Below are positions 19,151 to 28,982 of a DNA stretch of 64,000 nt, piece after piece (position 1 is the first letter of the stretch; each line of letters opens with the position of its first letter). The stretch is from Onthophagus taurus (lineage: Eukaryota; Arthropoda; Insecta; Coleoptera; Scarabaeidae). The translations under genes and the position numbers were made by a program. The notes under the pieces are model-generated. The model made no database searches, had not been told where the DNA came from, and saw only the letters and a list, made by a program, of their open reading frames with translations. Where the stretch lies: the NCBI RefSeq assembly GCF_036711975.1, contig NC_091972.1, positions 9,677,001-9,741,000 on the forward strand, written 5' to 3'.

Positions 19151-22105
19151 AACTCCTTTCTCCTCGGATCTTAATTTTTCAACGGAGCCAAATCGCTTTT
19201 TAAATTCCTTTGCAATACCAGCTCCCATCGCAAAATCAGCCGAAACGCAATGAGCTAATACCCAACCTTGGGGAGCATCAAACAAATTTCCCTCTACTTC
19301 ATTAATGCATAACTTATCTTTCTCATCCTTTCGGATTAGGGAAACTATACTGTTTCGGCTGAGAGCATCCACGTTTCCATGCTTTCGGCCCGGTCTGTGG
19401 ATAATCTCGAAGTCATACTCCATTAGCATTAAAGCCCATCGTGCTAGTCTCGAGCTCGGGTCTTTGATATTCATCAACCATTTCAATGGTCTGTGGTCTG
19501 TTATGATAGTGAAACGGCGTCCATATAAGTAGCACCGAAATTGCTTTATCCCAAATATGACAGCAAGACACTCTTTTTCGGTAGTCGAATAGTTTAGCTC
19601 AGCCTTCTTTAGTCCTCTACTAGCGAAAGCCACAGGGCGTTCATTTCCCTCTCTCACCTGGCTAAGTATAGCACCTAATCCTGTGTTACTCGCGTCTGTA
19701 GCCAAGATGAAAGGCTCATTGAAATCTGGGAAAATTAATACCGATTCTGATGTTATCGCGGCCTTTAAGCTTTCCACCGCTTCCAATTGCTCTTTTTCGA
19801 ATTTAAACGCGACATCTTTGCGCGTTAACTTCGTAATTGGGGCCGCTAATCGGGTAAAGTCCGGTATAAATTTCCTATACCATCCCACCAGCCCTAAAAA
19901 TTCTCTACAATTCCTAACGTTTTTTGGAACGGGGAAATTCTGTATCGAGTTGATTTTTCCCGGATCCGGTTGAACGCCTTGGGCAGATATTATGTGACCA
20001 AGATAAGACACCTTTGGGACCGCGATCTGGCTTTTCTCCATCTTAAGTTTTAGTCCTGCATCTCGGATTCTATCAAAAATAGTTTGTAGTTTGTTCAAAT
20101 GATCGTCGACACCCGTTCCATTGAAAATTATTATATCATCTACATAGACGAGGCAATGAGTACCTAACAATCCCGAAAATGTAAAATTCATGAAGCGCTG
20201 AAACGTCGCGGGGGCATTTACTAGCCCAAACATCATTCGGTTGCTCTCATAGTGCCCGAACGGCGTGGAGAAAGCTGTTTTTTCTCGGTCATTCTTCTCC
20301 ACTTCTATTTGATGGTACGCCGACGCTACATCAAACACGCTAAACAGATTAGTCTTCCCTAACACATCTACTGTCTCTTGCAGATTCGGCAACGGGTACA
20401 CATCTTTCTTAGTTACCGCGTTGAGTCCTCGGTAATCTATACATACTCGGGGTTTTATCGATCCGTCTGACATCTGCCGGTTAACGATTACAACCGGCGC
20501 CGACCAGGGTGAATGAGATGGTTTAATAATATTTTTCTTTAACAGCTTATCTATTTCTTCCTGCAAGAACTCTCGTTGATGAACTGGTACTCTATATGGA
20601 CGTTTACTAATTGGTGGTACATTCTCAGTAATAATTTGATGTTTGACCTTGTGAGTTTTCGTAAAACTTTCGTCACCATTGTCGAAAATATCTCGATAAT
20701 CTAGTAACAATTTTTCAACTTTCTCTTTGTCTGTTTCTGATAGGTGGACCAATGAGATCGATTCCAAAAATGTTGATGTCTCTTCGTTTTCTCTTATCAT
20801 TGCAACCATCTCGCTTTTTACTTCTGGATTAACCTTCTTATTCGGTATTATACAACTATACGCTCTAGCTATCTCTGTATGCTTTGGAATCGTTATTGAT
20901 TCTTCTCCTATGTTTGCAACCAATACTCGTGGTTTTTCCCCTCTTGGAACAGCACATCTTCCTATTAATATATTTGGATGAAAGGGCGTTTTACTTGATT
21001 CAATTACAATGTCGTTCTTTTTATTATTATTACGCACGTCAACCGCTAACACCTTCTCTGTAAACGGTTCAACGATATCTTCTTCAACGGTGATAACAGG
21101 ATTACATTGACAGTTTTTATCATTGTTTATTTCGTTTTCTTCCGTATCTTTCATATCAGTTTCATCCTTAATTTCTTCTTCATTTTCGCATTCCCTTAAC
21201 TCATTATTTTCTGCAACAATTCGTGACTTCTGCGTCACTAATCCACTACTTCCGCTGGGGTCTTCTTGACTTTCGCCTTCTCGGCTCTCCCTTTGACTTT
21301 CTTTAGTCTTTAATTTCTCTGTTTTTTTTTCTTCTTCTTCTATTCTTCTATCGTGACAATCCCTGTCCACATTTACATCGATCATTCGGCGATACCCGGT
21401 TTCATAGTCATCGTTGCTATCTGAACTTAACTCCCCAAACTCTTCTACCAAAACATTTACCTCGAGTGGCATAAACCTCGTTCGTTGATTCGTCTCCTCG
21501 GTTACGTACTTTTCTTCGACTTCACGTTTCTTTATTAGATACTCCGTCCTCGTTACTTGCGGTTCGATTAAATTTATTTCCGTTGATAATTCTGATACAT
21601 AATCATTCGCGAGTTCCAAATTATCTACCTGACCTACACCCAAACCTGATGTGGTGGATTCTCTACATTCAAGGGAATCTGTAGACACAATACGCTGCGA
21701 CCCCAAATTGACGTTCATGATACTTGAAAATCTAACATCAATACCTCCTACATTTAGGCTACCTTTACTAAAATCAATAATTACATTGTGAAATTCCATA
21801 AAATCGCGTCCCAATACTCCATCTGTGGTTAAAGGCAAATTGTCCAAACATACATAGCACGAGAAATCTCCTAAATTCGATTCATTCCCCAATGAAAAAT
21901 TTAACTCAGTCGTACCTAGCATGTCAATTCCGTGTCCCGTTATTCCCGAAATACTAAAATCTCCTGACATAGGTTTAATTGCTTCCGAAATTACACAAGA
22001 ATGTTTAATTATCGTAACAGGAGAACCGGTGTCTACTAACATCGTTATTGGTTTGTTTTTATTGAACAATTTAATAGAAAAAGGTGTTTCAAAAATGAGT
22101 CTCAT
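19133..22105 (-). CDS. pol: Gypsy Pol: protease, RT, RNase H and truncated macro domain
   Basis: 990 aa from the Met at 22105. Aspartic protease LVDTGSP (active Asp25); a long acidic, low-complexity spacer (about 190-345); reverse transcriptase with VFDVASAYHQI (D592) and YVDDIII (654-660); thumb YLGHIIS; RNase H with TDASNTGLGAILS (D804) and TDHRPLKWL; chromodomain absent. After HGNVDALSR, where gypsy pol normally enters the integrase zinc finger, the frame continues into a macro domain: GNLFDAP (939-945), AHCVSADFAMGAGIAKEFKKRFG (951-973, cited for position; key residues are the paired glycines), then KLRSEEKG and an abrupt stop. The macro start resembles TARG1/Poa1-type ADP-ribose hydrolases. 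Pol is in the -1 frame relative to gag and stays open upstream past the gag stop, consistent with -1 frameshifting. Confidence 0.92.
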   Translation of the reverse strand: MRLIFETPFSIKLFNKNKPITMLVDTGSPVTIIKHSCVISEAIKPMSGDFSISGITGHGIDMLGTTELNFSLGNESNLGDFSCYVCLDNLPLTTDGVLGRDFMEFHNVIIDFSKGSLNVGGIDVRFSSIMNVNLGSQRIVSTDSLECRESTTSGLGVGQVDNLELANDYVSELSTEINLIEPQVTRTEYLIKKREVEEKYVTEETNQRTRFMPLEVNVLVEEFGELSSDSNDDYETGYRRMIDVNVDRDCHDRRIEEEEKKTEKLKTKESQRESREGESQEDPSGSSGLVTQKSRIVAENNELRECENEEEIKDETDMKDTEENEINNDKNCQCNPVITVEEDIVEPFTEKVLAVDVRNNNKKNDIVIESSKTPFHPNILIGRCAVPRGEKPRVLVANIGEESITIPKHTEIARAYSCIIPNKKVNPEVKSEMVAMIRENEETSTFLESISLVHLSETDKEKVEKLLLDYRDIFDNGDESFTKTHKVKHQIITENVPPISKRPYRVPVHQREFLQEEIDKLLKKNIIKPSHSPWSAPVVIVNRQMSDGSIKPRVCIDYRGLNAVTKKDVYPLPNLQETVDVLGKTNLFSVFDVASAYHQIEVEKNDREKTAFSTPFGHYESNRMMFGLVNAPATFQRFMNFTFSGLLGTHCLVYVDDIIIFNGTGVDDHLNKLQTIFDRIRDAGLKLKMEKSQIAVPKVSYLGHIISAQGVQPDPGKINSIQNFPVPKNVRNCREFLGLVGWYRKFIPDFTRLAAPITKLTRKDVAFKFEKEQLEAVESLKAAITSESVLIFPDFNEPFILATDASNTGLGAILSQVREGNERPVAFASRGLKKAELNYSTTEKECLAVIFGIKQFRCYLYGRRFTIITDHRPLKWLMNIKDPSSRLARWALMLMEYDFEIIHRPGRKHGNVDALSRNSIVSLIRKDEKDKLCINEVEGNLFDAPQGWVLAHCVSADFAMGAGIAKEFKKRFGSVEKLRSEEKGVVGVNS

Positions 22106-22173
22106 ATGCGGTATAATCTTATTTACAGTTGGGTCATAATTTTCGACAGGCTTTATTGACTTATCGTAACCCT

Positions 22174-23289
22174 TTAATTCGAGTCTCCTGCGGTTCGGGT
22201 ATTCACCGCAGGACGATATGCGTTTAAAGAGTTCGTCTCATTGTACCTGTTATTTGCGGGAATTTGCGGTGATCTAGTAACCCGCGGGGGCGATTGTCGG
22301 CCCGTATAATTGTTATCGTTTACATTACGTCGCGGTTCGTTTTGATAATCTCGCTGTTGGTAATAAAAATTTCTTCGGTCGCGGTTGTTTACCTTATCGG
22401 ATGAATGACCCTCTTGAAAACTAACACGGCGTGGGAGGTCACGCCTTTGGTCGTAGTTCGGTTGCATTTTATTTGAAGGTAACCTACATTGTTTACTAAT
22501 ATGACCGGGTTTTCCGCAATTATAACAATTAAACACGGTTGTCTGTGCATTACAAAATTTCGCAAAATGACCTGACTTTCCGCATCTGTAACATAATCTA
22601 GTAGTCGTATCCACCGCTCCTATATTAATTCGATTTGGACGATTTCGGTTTGTAGCCTGATTTAATTCTTCAAATGATGCGATCTCTTCCGCTTTATCTA
22701 GAGTTAAATCCGTTTCACGCATAAGTAACGTTCCTACCATTTGACTTAATTCACGTTTCATTCCCACTTTAAATTGACTTAGTGCTAATTCATTAATTTT
22801 TATAATAACTCCCGGTAATTCTGCTGCTGTTACTTTCGCTTTGTCCTCCTCGATAATCTCATTCGCGATAGACTTTATACTGGTTACGTAAGACGACACG
22901 GATTCATCGTGTTTTTGGAACGCGCGCATTAATTTCCCTAGTGCTTCTCCCGGTAATTTTCGCGGGGTAAACTTTTTAATTAATTTTTCCCGTAATTCTA
23001 CATATGTGACCTGATTACTCTGTAAGTTTGTTTCCGCCTTATAAAATTTATAAGCCTCTCCACTCAATCGATACCTAACAATATGAAGCATTTGTGTTTC
23101 ATTCCAATTATCTAAGATCGCACGTTGCTCTAACCTTTCAAAATACAGTTTAACATTTTCTCGACCTGAAAAAGATTCTACCGTTCCTGCTAACATTCCT
23201 AAAGAAATCGGTGTAACCATCATTGGTGTTGTTAGAATAGAACCTTCAGCTTCGCCCGGAATTTCTGCTACGTTATCATCGGCGTTCAT
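22174..23289 (-). CDS. gag: Gypsy Gag polyprotein with two CCHC zinc knuckles
   Basis: 371 aa. Residues about 38-205 form a Retrotrans_gag-type capsid region (FSGRENVKLYFERLEQ; YRLSGEAYKFY; MRAFQKHDESVSSY). The C-terminal part has two zinc knuckles, C233-C246 (CYRCGKSGHFAKFC) and C255-C268 (CYNCGKPGHISKQC), followed by an Arg/Asn-rich nucleic-acid-binding tail. The ORF is intact. Gag packages the element RNA into cytoplasmic particles. Its stop lies 69 nt before the first Met of pol, and the pol frame overlaps the gag end by at least about 20 nt. Confidence 0.93.
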   Translation of the reverse strand: MNADDNVAEIPGEAEGSILTTPMMVTPISLGMLAGTVESFSGRENVKLYFERLEQRAILDNWNETQMLHIVRYRLSGEAYKFYKAETNLQSNQVTYVELREKLIKKFTPRKLPGEALGKLMRAFQKHDESVSSYVTSIKSIANEIIEEDKAKVTAAELPGVIIKINELALSQFKVGMKRELSQMVGTLLMRETDLTLDKAEEIASFEELNQATNRNRPNRINIGAVDTTTRLCYRCGKSGHFAKFCNAQTTVFNCYNCGKPGHISKQCRLPSNKMQPNYDQRRDLPRRVSFQEGHSSDKVNNRDRRNFYYQQRDYQNEPRRNVNDNNYTGRQSPPRVTRSPQIPANNRYNETNSLNAYRPAVNTRTAGDSN

Positions 23290-23518
23290 AGTGATTAAGA
23301 TTTTTATTATTTTTAATGATAGTCACAAAATATTCACCTACTAACCCCTGCACGACAAAATTTATTACTTTATACGTACAAACAAAAGAATGATTGACAA
23401 AACATTAAAGAAAATTAACTCGAAATCTTTAAATTTTGAAACAGGAAATAGTAACAAAAACAAAATAAAAAAATAACAATTAGATTTTATTTCTACTTTT
23501 ACATCAAATTGTGCCAAC

Positions 23519-23534
23519 CCCACACCTGACACCA
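23519..23534 (-). promoter_or_regulatory. Primer-binding site
   Basis: TGGTGTCAGGTGTGGG on the minus strand, 5 nt after the 5' LTR end. The TGG start fits pairing with a tRNA CCA end; I cannot name the tRNA. Confidence 0.65.
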
Positions 23535-23539
23535 GTTTT

Positions 23540-24329
23540 TGTCACAAACTAGCTCTCGAGAAGTTCTCGTTTCCCGTAGTGGGTTTCCTAGCTAGGTCCA
23601 CGGAGCGGCTCGCGTACCCAACTGTCCACGCACTACCGTTTTCTTGATAGCTAGCAATGACTGAGTTAGGGTTTGGCACACTGCATTCGTTCACTTGAAA
23701 GCGAACGGCAGTAATTTGAAATTAAGAATAAAAATAGATTGAAAGAAAACGAAATTTCACTGCTAAAGAATAAGTTTGCTTTATTTTTGAACAAGAACGT
23801 ATTATATTATATATATAAAAAAAAACAACTGACAAAGATTTTAAAAAGTAAAAATTACATGACATAAGCTATTCAACAACATCATTACGGAATTTGCCGA
23901 GGTGGTTAGCAGGTTCAATGAGAAATCGGAAGTTTAAGATTTTAATAACGCTTACCCGTTTGTTAAAGTAAAATATTCATCGAAGAAAGAGAATCCAATT
24001 CAACGAATTTTATAACTAAATTGCTATAAGTTCAAATCGCACGACTCGAATTTAAAAACACAACAAAAACTTTAATTTCCCGGTTTCGCCCGATGCTTTT
24101 CTGTTCCAATCCCGTAACCGACTCCCCGATTTTTTCTTCATTTCTCCCCTGCTCCATCTACTCTAACTGCCACCTCGGCACATTCCTGCCAGAACCGCCT
24201 ACGTAGTATTTAGTCTGGACCCTCGGTTCTCAAGACGCAACTTCGTAATTAAATTACAAAGTTCTGCCTGTATTGCGTTTTATTATTTTTTTTTAATCGC
24301 TTTCGAATCCCAAAATGCGGTTTGTTACA
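23540..24329 (-). repeat. 5' LTR, 790 bp
   Basis: Partner of the LTR at 16189-16978, same length and apparently the same sequence, followed on the plus strand by target duplication GTAG. Confidence 0.93.
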
Positions 24330-24333
24330 GTAG

Positions 24334-25563
24334 ACCCAGCTTTATACACAGGTGTCTCACGTAACTGATTCGTTAGAACTTTTTCAGGTTGCACTATTCG
24401 TAGAGATTTGAAATTTTGGTAGCATGGGTTGTTCGTTCGGAACTTTCGATCTAAAACATTTTCAAGATGGCCATTACTTTCGGTCTACCGGAAGTAGACC
24501 ATAACTTCGTTATTTTAAATAGAATGTTATAGTTTTCATTCAACCTTTTAATTGCACATAAAAAAATATATTGACTTTCATAAAAGTTATTGGTACCTAT
24601 CGTTTTTCGTTTTCGAGTTATTTTGGTAAATATCACCATGCCCTTTAAAATCCCATATCTCAGCCAACGTTCATTCAAAAAAGCTCTAAATTTGCGCGAT
24701 TACTCTTCAGATGCTATCAAATGGATCGTCATTTGTTGTATCAGTGTATCTTATACAGGATGGTCAAAAATTGAATTATTGTTTCTCCATATTCAATGGC
24801 GAGATAGTAGAAATTTTAAAATAAGGATATTTTGTTAGCCTATCAGAAAGGGAATTTAATTCTCTACAAAATATCTGTAAACATTCCTACACCTATTTAT
24901 TGTAGTTTGCCTCATATTGGGAAATTTATTAAAACATGCACGAAATGCAGGTTTTTTATTATATTTATTTTAAAACAGATCCTTATTATGGGACAGAGGG
25001 AGTCACTTTTTTTAATATCAATTATTATCTATTACATTTACTTCCTAATAATAAACTATAAATAATACAGTATTGAATTTATTTTGTTTGTGTCTTCTTT
25101 TACTCATCACTGCCAGAAATTTGATGGACCCATATTATGGAGCTTATACTGTATATAGTCATTACATCATTAAAAAATATGAATTTATGAAAGTAACTAT
25201 TTTATAACATTCTTCAGGTTAAGTCACATATGAGTATATTCTATTGTTCTCATTTATTCATTATCACACATTTTGGGATATCAATAACATTAGTAATCTC
25301 TTAAGAATCTAAACAATTTTATCATGCTTGCAAAAACAGTAATAAAGTTGCAAAAAAAACCATCAACATGAAACTTTATTTCGGAATTTTTTATGGTCGA
25401 ACTTAATACGGTGATAAAATGAATTGGAAATGACTCAGACTTTATAAAAAGAAAGTAATTTTAAACATTTATTCTCTATTGCTTGTTTTATTACCTCTTA
25501 AATAAAATCATATATAATTTTATAATTGCTTTTGAATAAAAACCCAAGTAGGAAACTTAATAA
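24334..25563. other. Intergenic DNA between the retroelement and the F-box gene
   Basis: No gene recognised. GGTCTAC, a 5-nt spacer and GTAGACC form a small hairpin near 24481-24500. The minus-strand AATAAA at 25492-25487 is a likely poly(A) signal for the F-box gene. Confidence 0.4.
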
Positions 25564-26856
25564 TTAATCCCAAGTTAAAATTAATATAGTAATACTGAAA
25601 GTATGCGAAACTGGAAAGTATTTCAACTTTTTCTTAGGATTGTAATCATCTTCGCTAAAAACACCTTTAAAAGTAACAATAAATATTTTGTGCTTAATAT
25701 ATTAATCTTTGAAGCTTACCATGACTGCTCCATCCAATTTCACCCTCACAATTAACAACAGTACAATCAACTGTTGGAAAAACAAGATTAAACTCCCTCG
25801 CAGAATCAATAACACGTATTTTTATACATTGAAAAATATAAGCAATTGAATGACTTTTTAAAATTATGTTTGGTTTAACCTTAAACAATTATATAGAGAT
25901 AACCACAAATAAAATCATGAAACTTCGAAATTATATCGAAGCTTTACTATACCTTTTGTAACATTTCGACTGTATGAGATTCATCAATAATTAAAATAGA
26001 ATATGCCTCAAATGTTGTGTTATCTGGTGGAGTTAAAAATAATAAAGCATAATGTGATGGAATCAAGTATCTATGAGTTGCTCGAGATAAAGCATAAGTT
26101 TCATCCATGGCTTCCATAACATAACCTCCAGCTAATGGGAACTTTTTATAATTTTGATGTTTCAAAATTTCTGTTAAATTCTGCCCAGGATTTGTACCAT
26201 TAATACTACGCCGACTGCATAAGTACATCATTGCTCTTACTTTTAAACCTTTTTCAATTACTTTTGAAATATCTTTCTCAAAACCATTTGTATATAATTC
26301 TACTGTTAAATTATCAATTTTTGGTACAACAAATCCATGCCCGACAACACGTCCTAAAAAGTTCTAATTTTCATAAAACTTTCTTATTATATTCATTTTA
26401 TTTACTCTCTAATGGAAACATTTTATGAACAAGATACCCATATCCTTTTAGATGCGCCAAATCTAACTCTTTATCTTGTGTAATATCCATAAATAATGGT
26501 ACCTTTCTGTTCATGCTTAATTTTCGAGTATACCGTTTTAGTTTTGTCGTGCCAAATATAATCGTACATTCGCCATTAACAAGATTGAAATTAGGACTTG
26601 TTTCCAATCGAAACTTAGAAGGACCTGTTTGAATAACATGAAATTGACCATGATATCTTCTACTTGTTAATTCTTTTTGAGCGTATTCAGCCCAAACTTC
26701 ACTTATTTGAGCAGCGTTATTTAAATCTTTAGCAGGTAAACCACGAAAAATTATACTTAATATGGGATACACATTTTGTAAAGCAGTTCCAAAATCAAAT
26801 CCTTCAACAATGGGACAAGAATAATATTCGGACTCTTCTTGCTCTGAAGCACTCAT
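25564..26856 (-). CDS. FBXO22: FBXO22-like F-box/FIST protein, four exons
   Basis: Exons on the minus strand: 26856-26406, 26353-25953, 25879-25720, 25664-25564, all with GT-AG borders and consistent phase, giving about 370 aa. The N-terminus holds an F-box (IIFRGLPAKDLNNAAQISEVW, about residues 36-56), which in this family binds Skp1 in an SCF ubiquitin ligase. The rest follows the FIST_N/FIST_C order of FBXO22: RVVGHGFVVPKID, FPLAGGYVMEAMDE, SIAYIFQCIKI, FPTVDCTVVNCEGEIGW (the usual glycine-rich NGEIG box, here CEGEIG) and a short SHTFSITILIL end. Human FBXO22 targets KDM4 and other proteins; the insect substrate is unknown. It is a little shorter than the vertebrate protein. Introns are 53, 73 and 55 nt. 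Confidence 0.8.
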
Positions 26857-28004
26857 AATGTTTACTTATTAAATAAATATAAAATTCTATAAATCATAAC
26901 TTAAAAAATTATCTTGAAGTTAACCAACATTCAAACGTAGACACCGTGTAAATGCGCATATTTTTGTGCGTGTTTACAAAATGGTAGGGATAAATAACAG
27001 GTATGCCAACCTGTGCCAACCGAAGAGAAATTAAGATACCAAATGATTGGGATAAAACATCTAAAATTAATTTAAATAGTACAGATAATTTATCGTAAAA
27101 TATACGGTTTCTTTAATTAGGTTTTTCAAAAAATTGAAATAAATAAAAGATTGAAATTAAATACATAAAATAAGAAATGTTTTATTAAACTTTTGATTAC
27201 TACTTTTAGATGTCGCTACCGGAAAGAAAATTAAATGTCACTTTTAAATTAAATTTAATAAAAGTTATTAATTGTATAATAATAACATTAATAACTGTTT
27301 GTATAATAATTTAATTGTATTTTTTAGTGTTAATCATAAAAAATCAAATTTTCATCGAAGATTTTTTAAGAGGACCAACCGGCACAAGTTCACAACTCCT
27401 TATCGTTAAAGAAGACTACCTTTAGTTTGCAGAAAACTAGATATTACTGGTAAAAATCGTGCAGAAAACTGGTTACTGTTTATAAAAGACAACATAATGT
27501 TGCACAAAACTGCCTACTGCTTGTATAGACTAAATAGAAAGACTAAATAGTGCTAATAAATGTCTATAAAGAAGATTGCTTCTGACTAGATTGTACTGAT
27601 AGAAGTCTAGTACGGCGTGCAGAAGTCTGGATACTGCTTATAAAAGACTACTATTTGCTGAAGATTAGATACACACTGGTGAAGACACTTTCGAAACAAA
27701 GCTATAGGACACAAATAGGTTGTACGCTGAAGGCATCCAGTGCGTTAACACGTGATGGCGTAATACTATTAAAGCTTACAATCTCACGAAAGTATTGCAT
27801 ATCAACTATATCAAGTGTTATTAGGGATTATTCGTTTCTGAAATTGTTTGGTCACAACCGCAGTTGGTCTTGTGTTTTATTGGAAAATGTAATGCTTAAC
27901 TTTTATCTGGCTAAAAAAAGATGCTGCTAAGATATAACTAAGGTATTACCAGACCTAGTACCAACCCACTGCATCACTGGAGAATATCAGCTAAGGTACA
28001 TTAC
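26857..28004. other. Intergenic with degenerate short repeats
   Basis: From about 27410 to 27700 the motif TGCAGAAAACTGG/TGCAGAAGTCTGG followed by TACTG and TATAAAAGAC recurs several times at irregular 55-75 bp spacing, a decayed minisatellite-like pattern. No gene is seen. Confidence 0.4.
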
Positions 28005-28555
28005 ACATATTTTTCCTCCTTCAGCTCGCCCTTTCAACATGTGTTCCAGCGTCTCATAATCCTCTCCACATCGTCCGCGCAGTACCTGTCCCCTCTCTCT
28101 TCATTGCCACAGCGGAATGTAGCCACCAATCTCTTTCCTTCCTCGTCCCCTTCTATCAACAGATACTTTGGTAGTTCCTCGATCACTATCTCCCCATACT
28201 TTACATTATTTCTTCCTTCTCGTATATGAGATCTTCTCTCCTGCCTCTGTATGTCCCTGTGCCTCAGTTCTCTCTACATTTCACCTCTCTCCACTCTTCT
28301 ATTGCCGATCCCAGTTATTGAATATCCCACTCTCCTATAATATCCTTCCCTATCTCCCTCCCCATATATCAACTTCCTCTCCTTGATTTCCCTCCAACAC
28401 TTTCCCAGGATCCTGCAATGCGGCCTTCCTTCTATCCTTTTCTCGTATTTTACTGCTCTTCACCCAGCCTCCACCCTTATGAAATCCACCTTAACCTCAC
28501 TATATATCCTGGAAGCGCCATGCCAGGAATCTGCATGGCACTTTAAGAAGAAGAA
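28005..28555 (-). pseudogene. Decayed LINE C-terminal region
   Basis: Minus-strand translation gives ATFRCGNEERGDRYCADD and, in a neighbouring frame, GRCGEDYETLEHML. These match the post-RT 'RLGNE...RYW...C..C...ET.EH' zinc-finger region of insect LINEs. It is frameshifted and 5'-truncated. The strand has a strongly pyrimidine-rich plus-strand bias, unlike the neighbouring DNA. Confidence 0.5.
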
Positions 28556-28621
28556 GTAAGCTTATTTTTGTAGACACTAAAATGACTACTAATTAAGTAT
28601 TACATAACAATTTCCCATTAA

Positions 28622-28978
28622 CCCTTAGTGTGCACACCTCCATAGCGAATCATCAAGTGCACACGGGGTCAAATTGACCTGATCAATTTCCCACTAGCAA
28701 TATCACCACTACTGTACACGTTTTCGGGAAAATGTTTCAAATGTTTTTTGTAGTAAATTGATTGAACTTTGTCCTAGTAAAATAAAATTTAAAAGAAATT
28801 TTTATTCGTTGTCGAAAAACGTGCTTGAATTTGAAGTTACTCGAAATAAACGCTATTTTACGAAAAAAGGGCGTAATACTTTCGTTAGGAATACAATTCA
28901 ATGAGCCAATCCCGTTTAAGGCTATATAAGTTGAAATAAATTTTTAGGGTCAAAATGACCCCGTGTGCACACTAAGGG
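28622..28978. mobile_element. 357-bp piggyBac-type MITE with TTAA target duplications
   Basis: TTAA at 28618-28621 and 28979-28982 flank perfect 16-bp inverted ends CCCTTAGTGTGCACAC. A second set of inner inverted motifs (GTGCACACGGGGTCA near 28656; TGACCCCGTGTGCAC near 28956) overlaps or echoes the tips. TTAA duplication plus CCC tips is the signature of the piggyBac superfamily. It has no coding capacity. Confidence 0.85.
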
Positions 28979-28982
28979 TTAA

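Larger units (their letters stand above)
16189..24329 (-). mobile_element. Ty3/gypsy LTR retrotransposon with macro domain, integrase deleted
   Basis: 8141 bp between 4-bp target duplications GTAG (16185-16188 and 24330-24333). Two 790-bp LTRs (TG...CA) read as identical, so insertion is recent. In coding order on the minus strand: 5' LTR 24329-23540, primer-binding site, gag, pol (protease, RT, RNase H, start of a macro domain), a deletion scar, the pol C-terminal tail, an AT-rich tract, a broken envelope gene, PPT, 3' LTR 16978-16189. The integrase is absent, so this copy must have moved with enzymes supplied by a relative, or lost the integrase after insertion. Confidence 0.93.
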
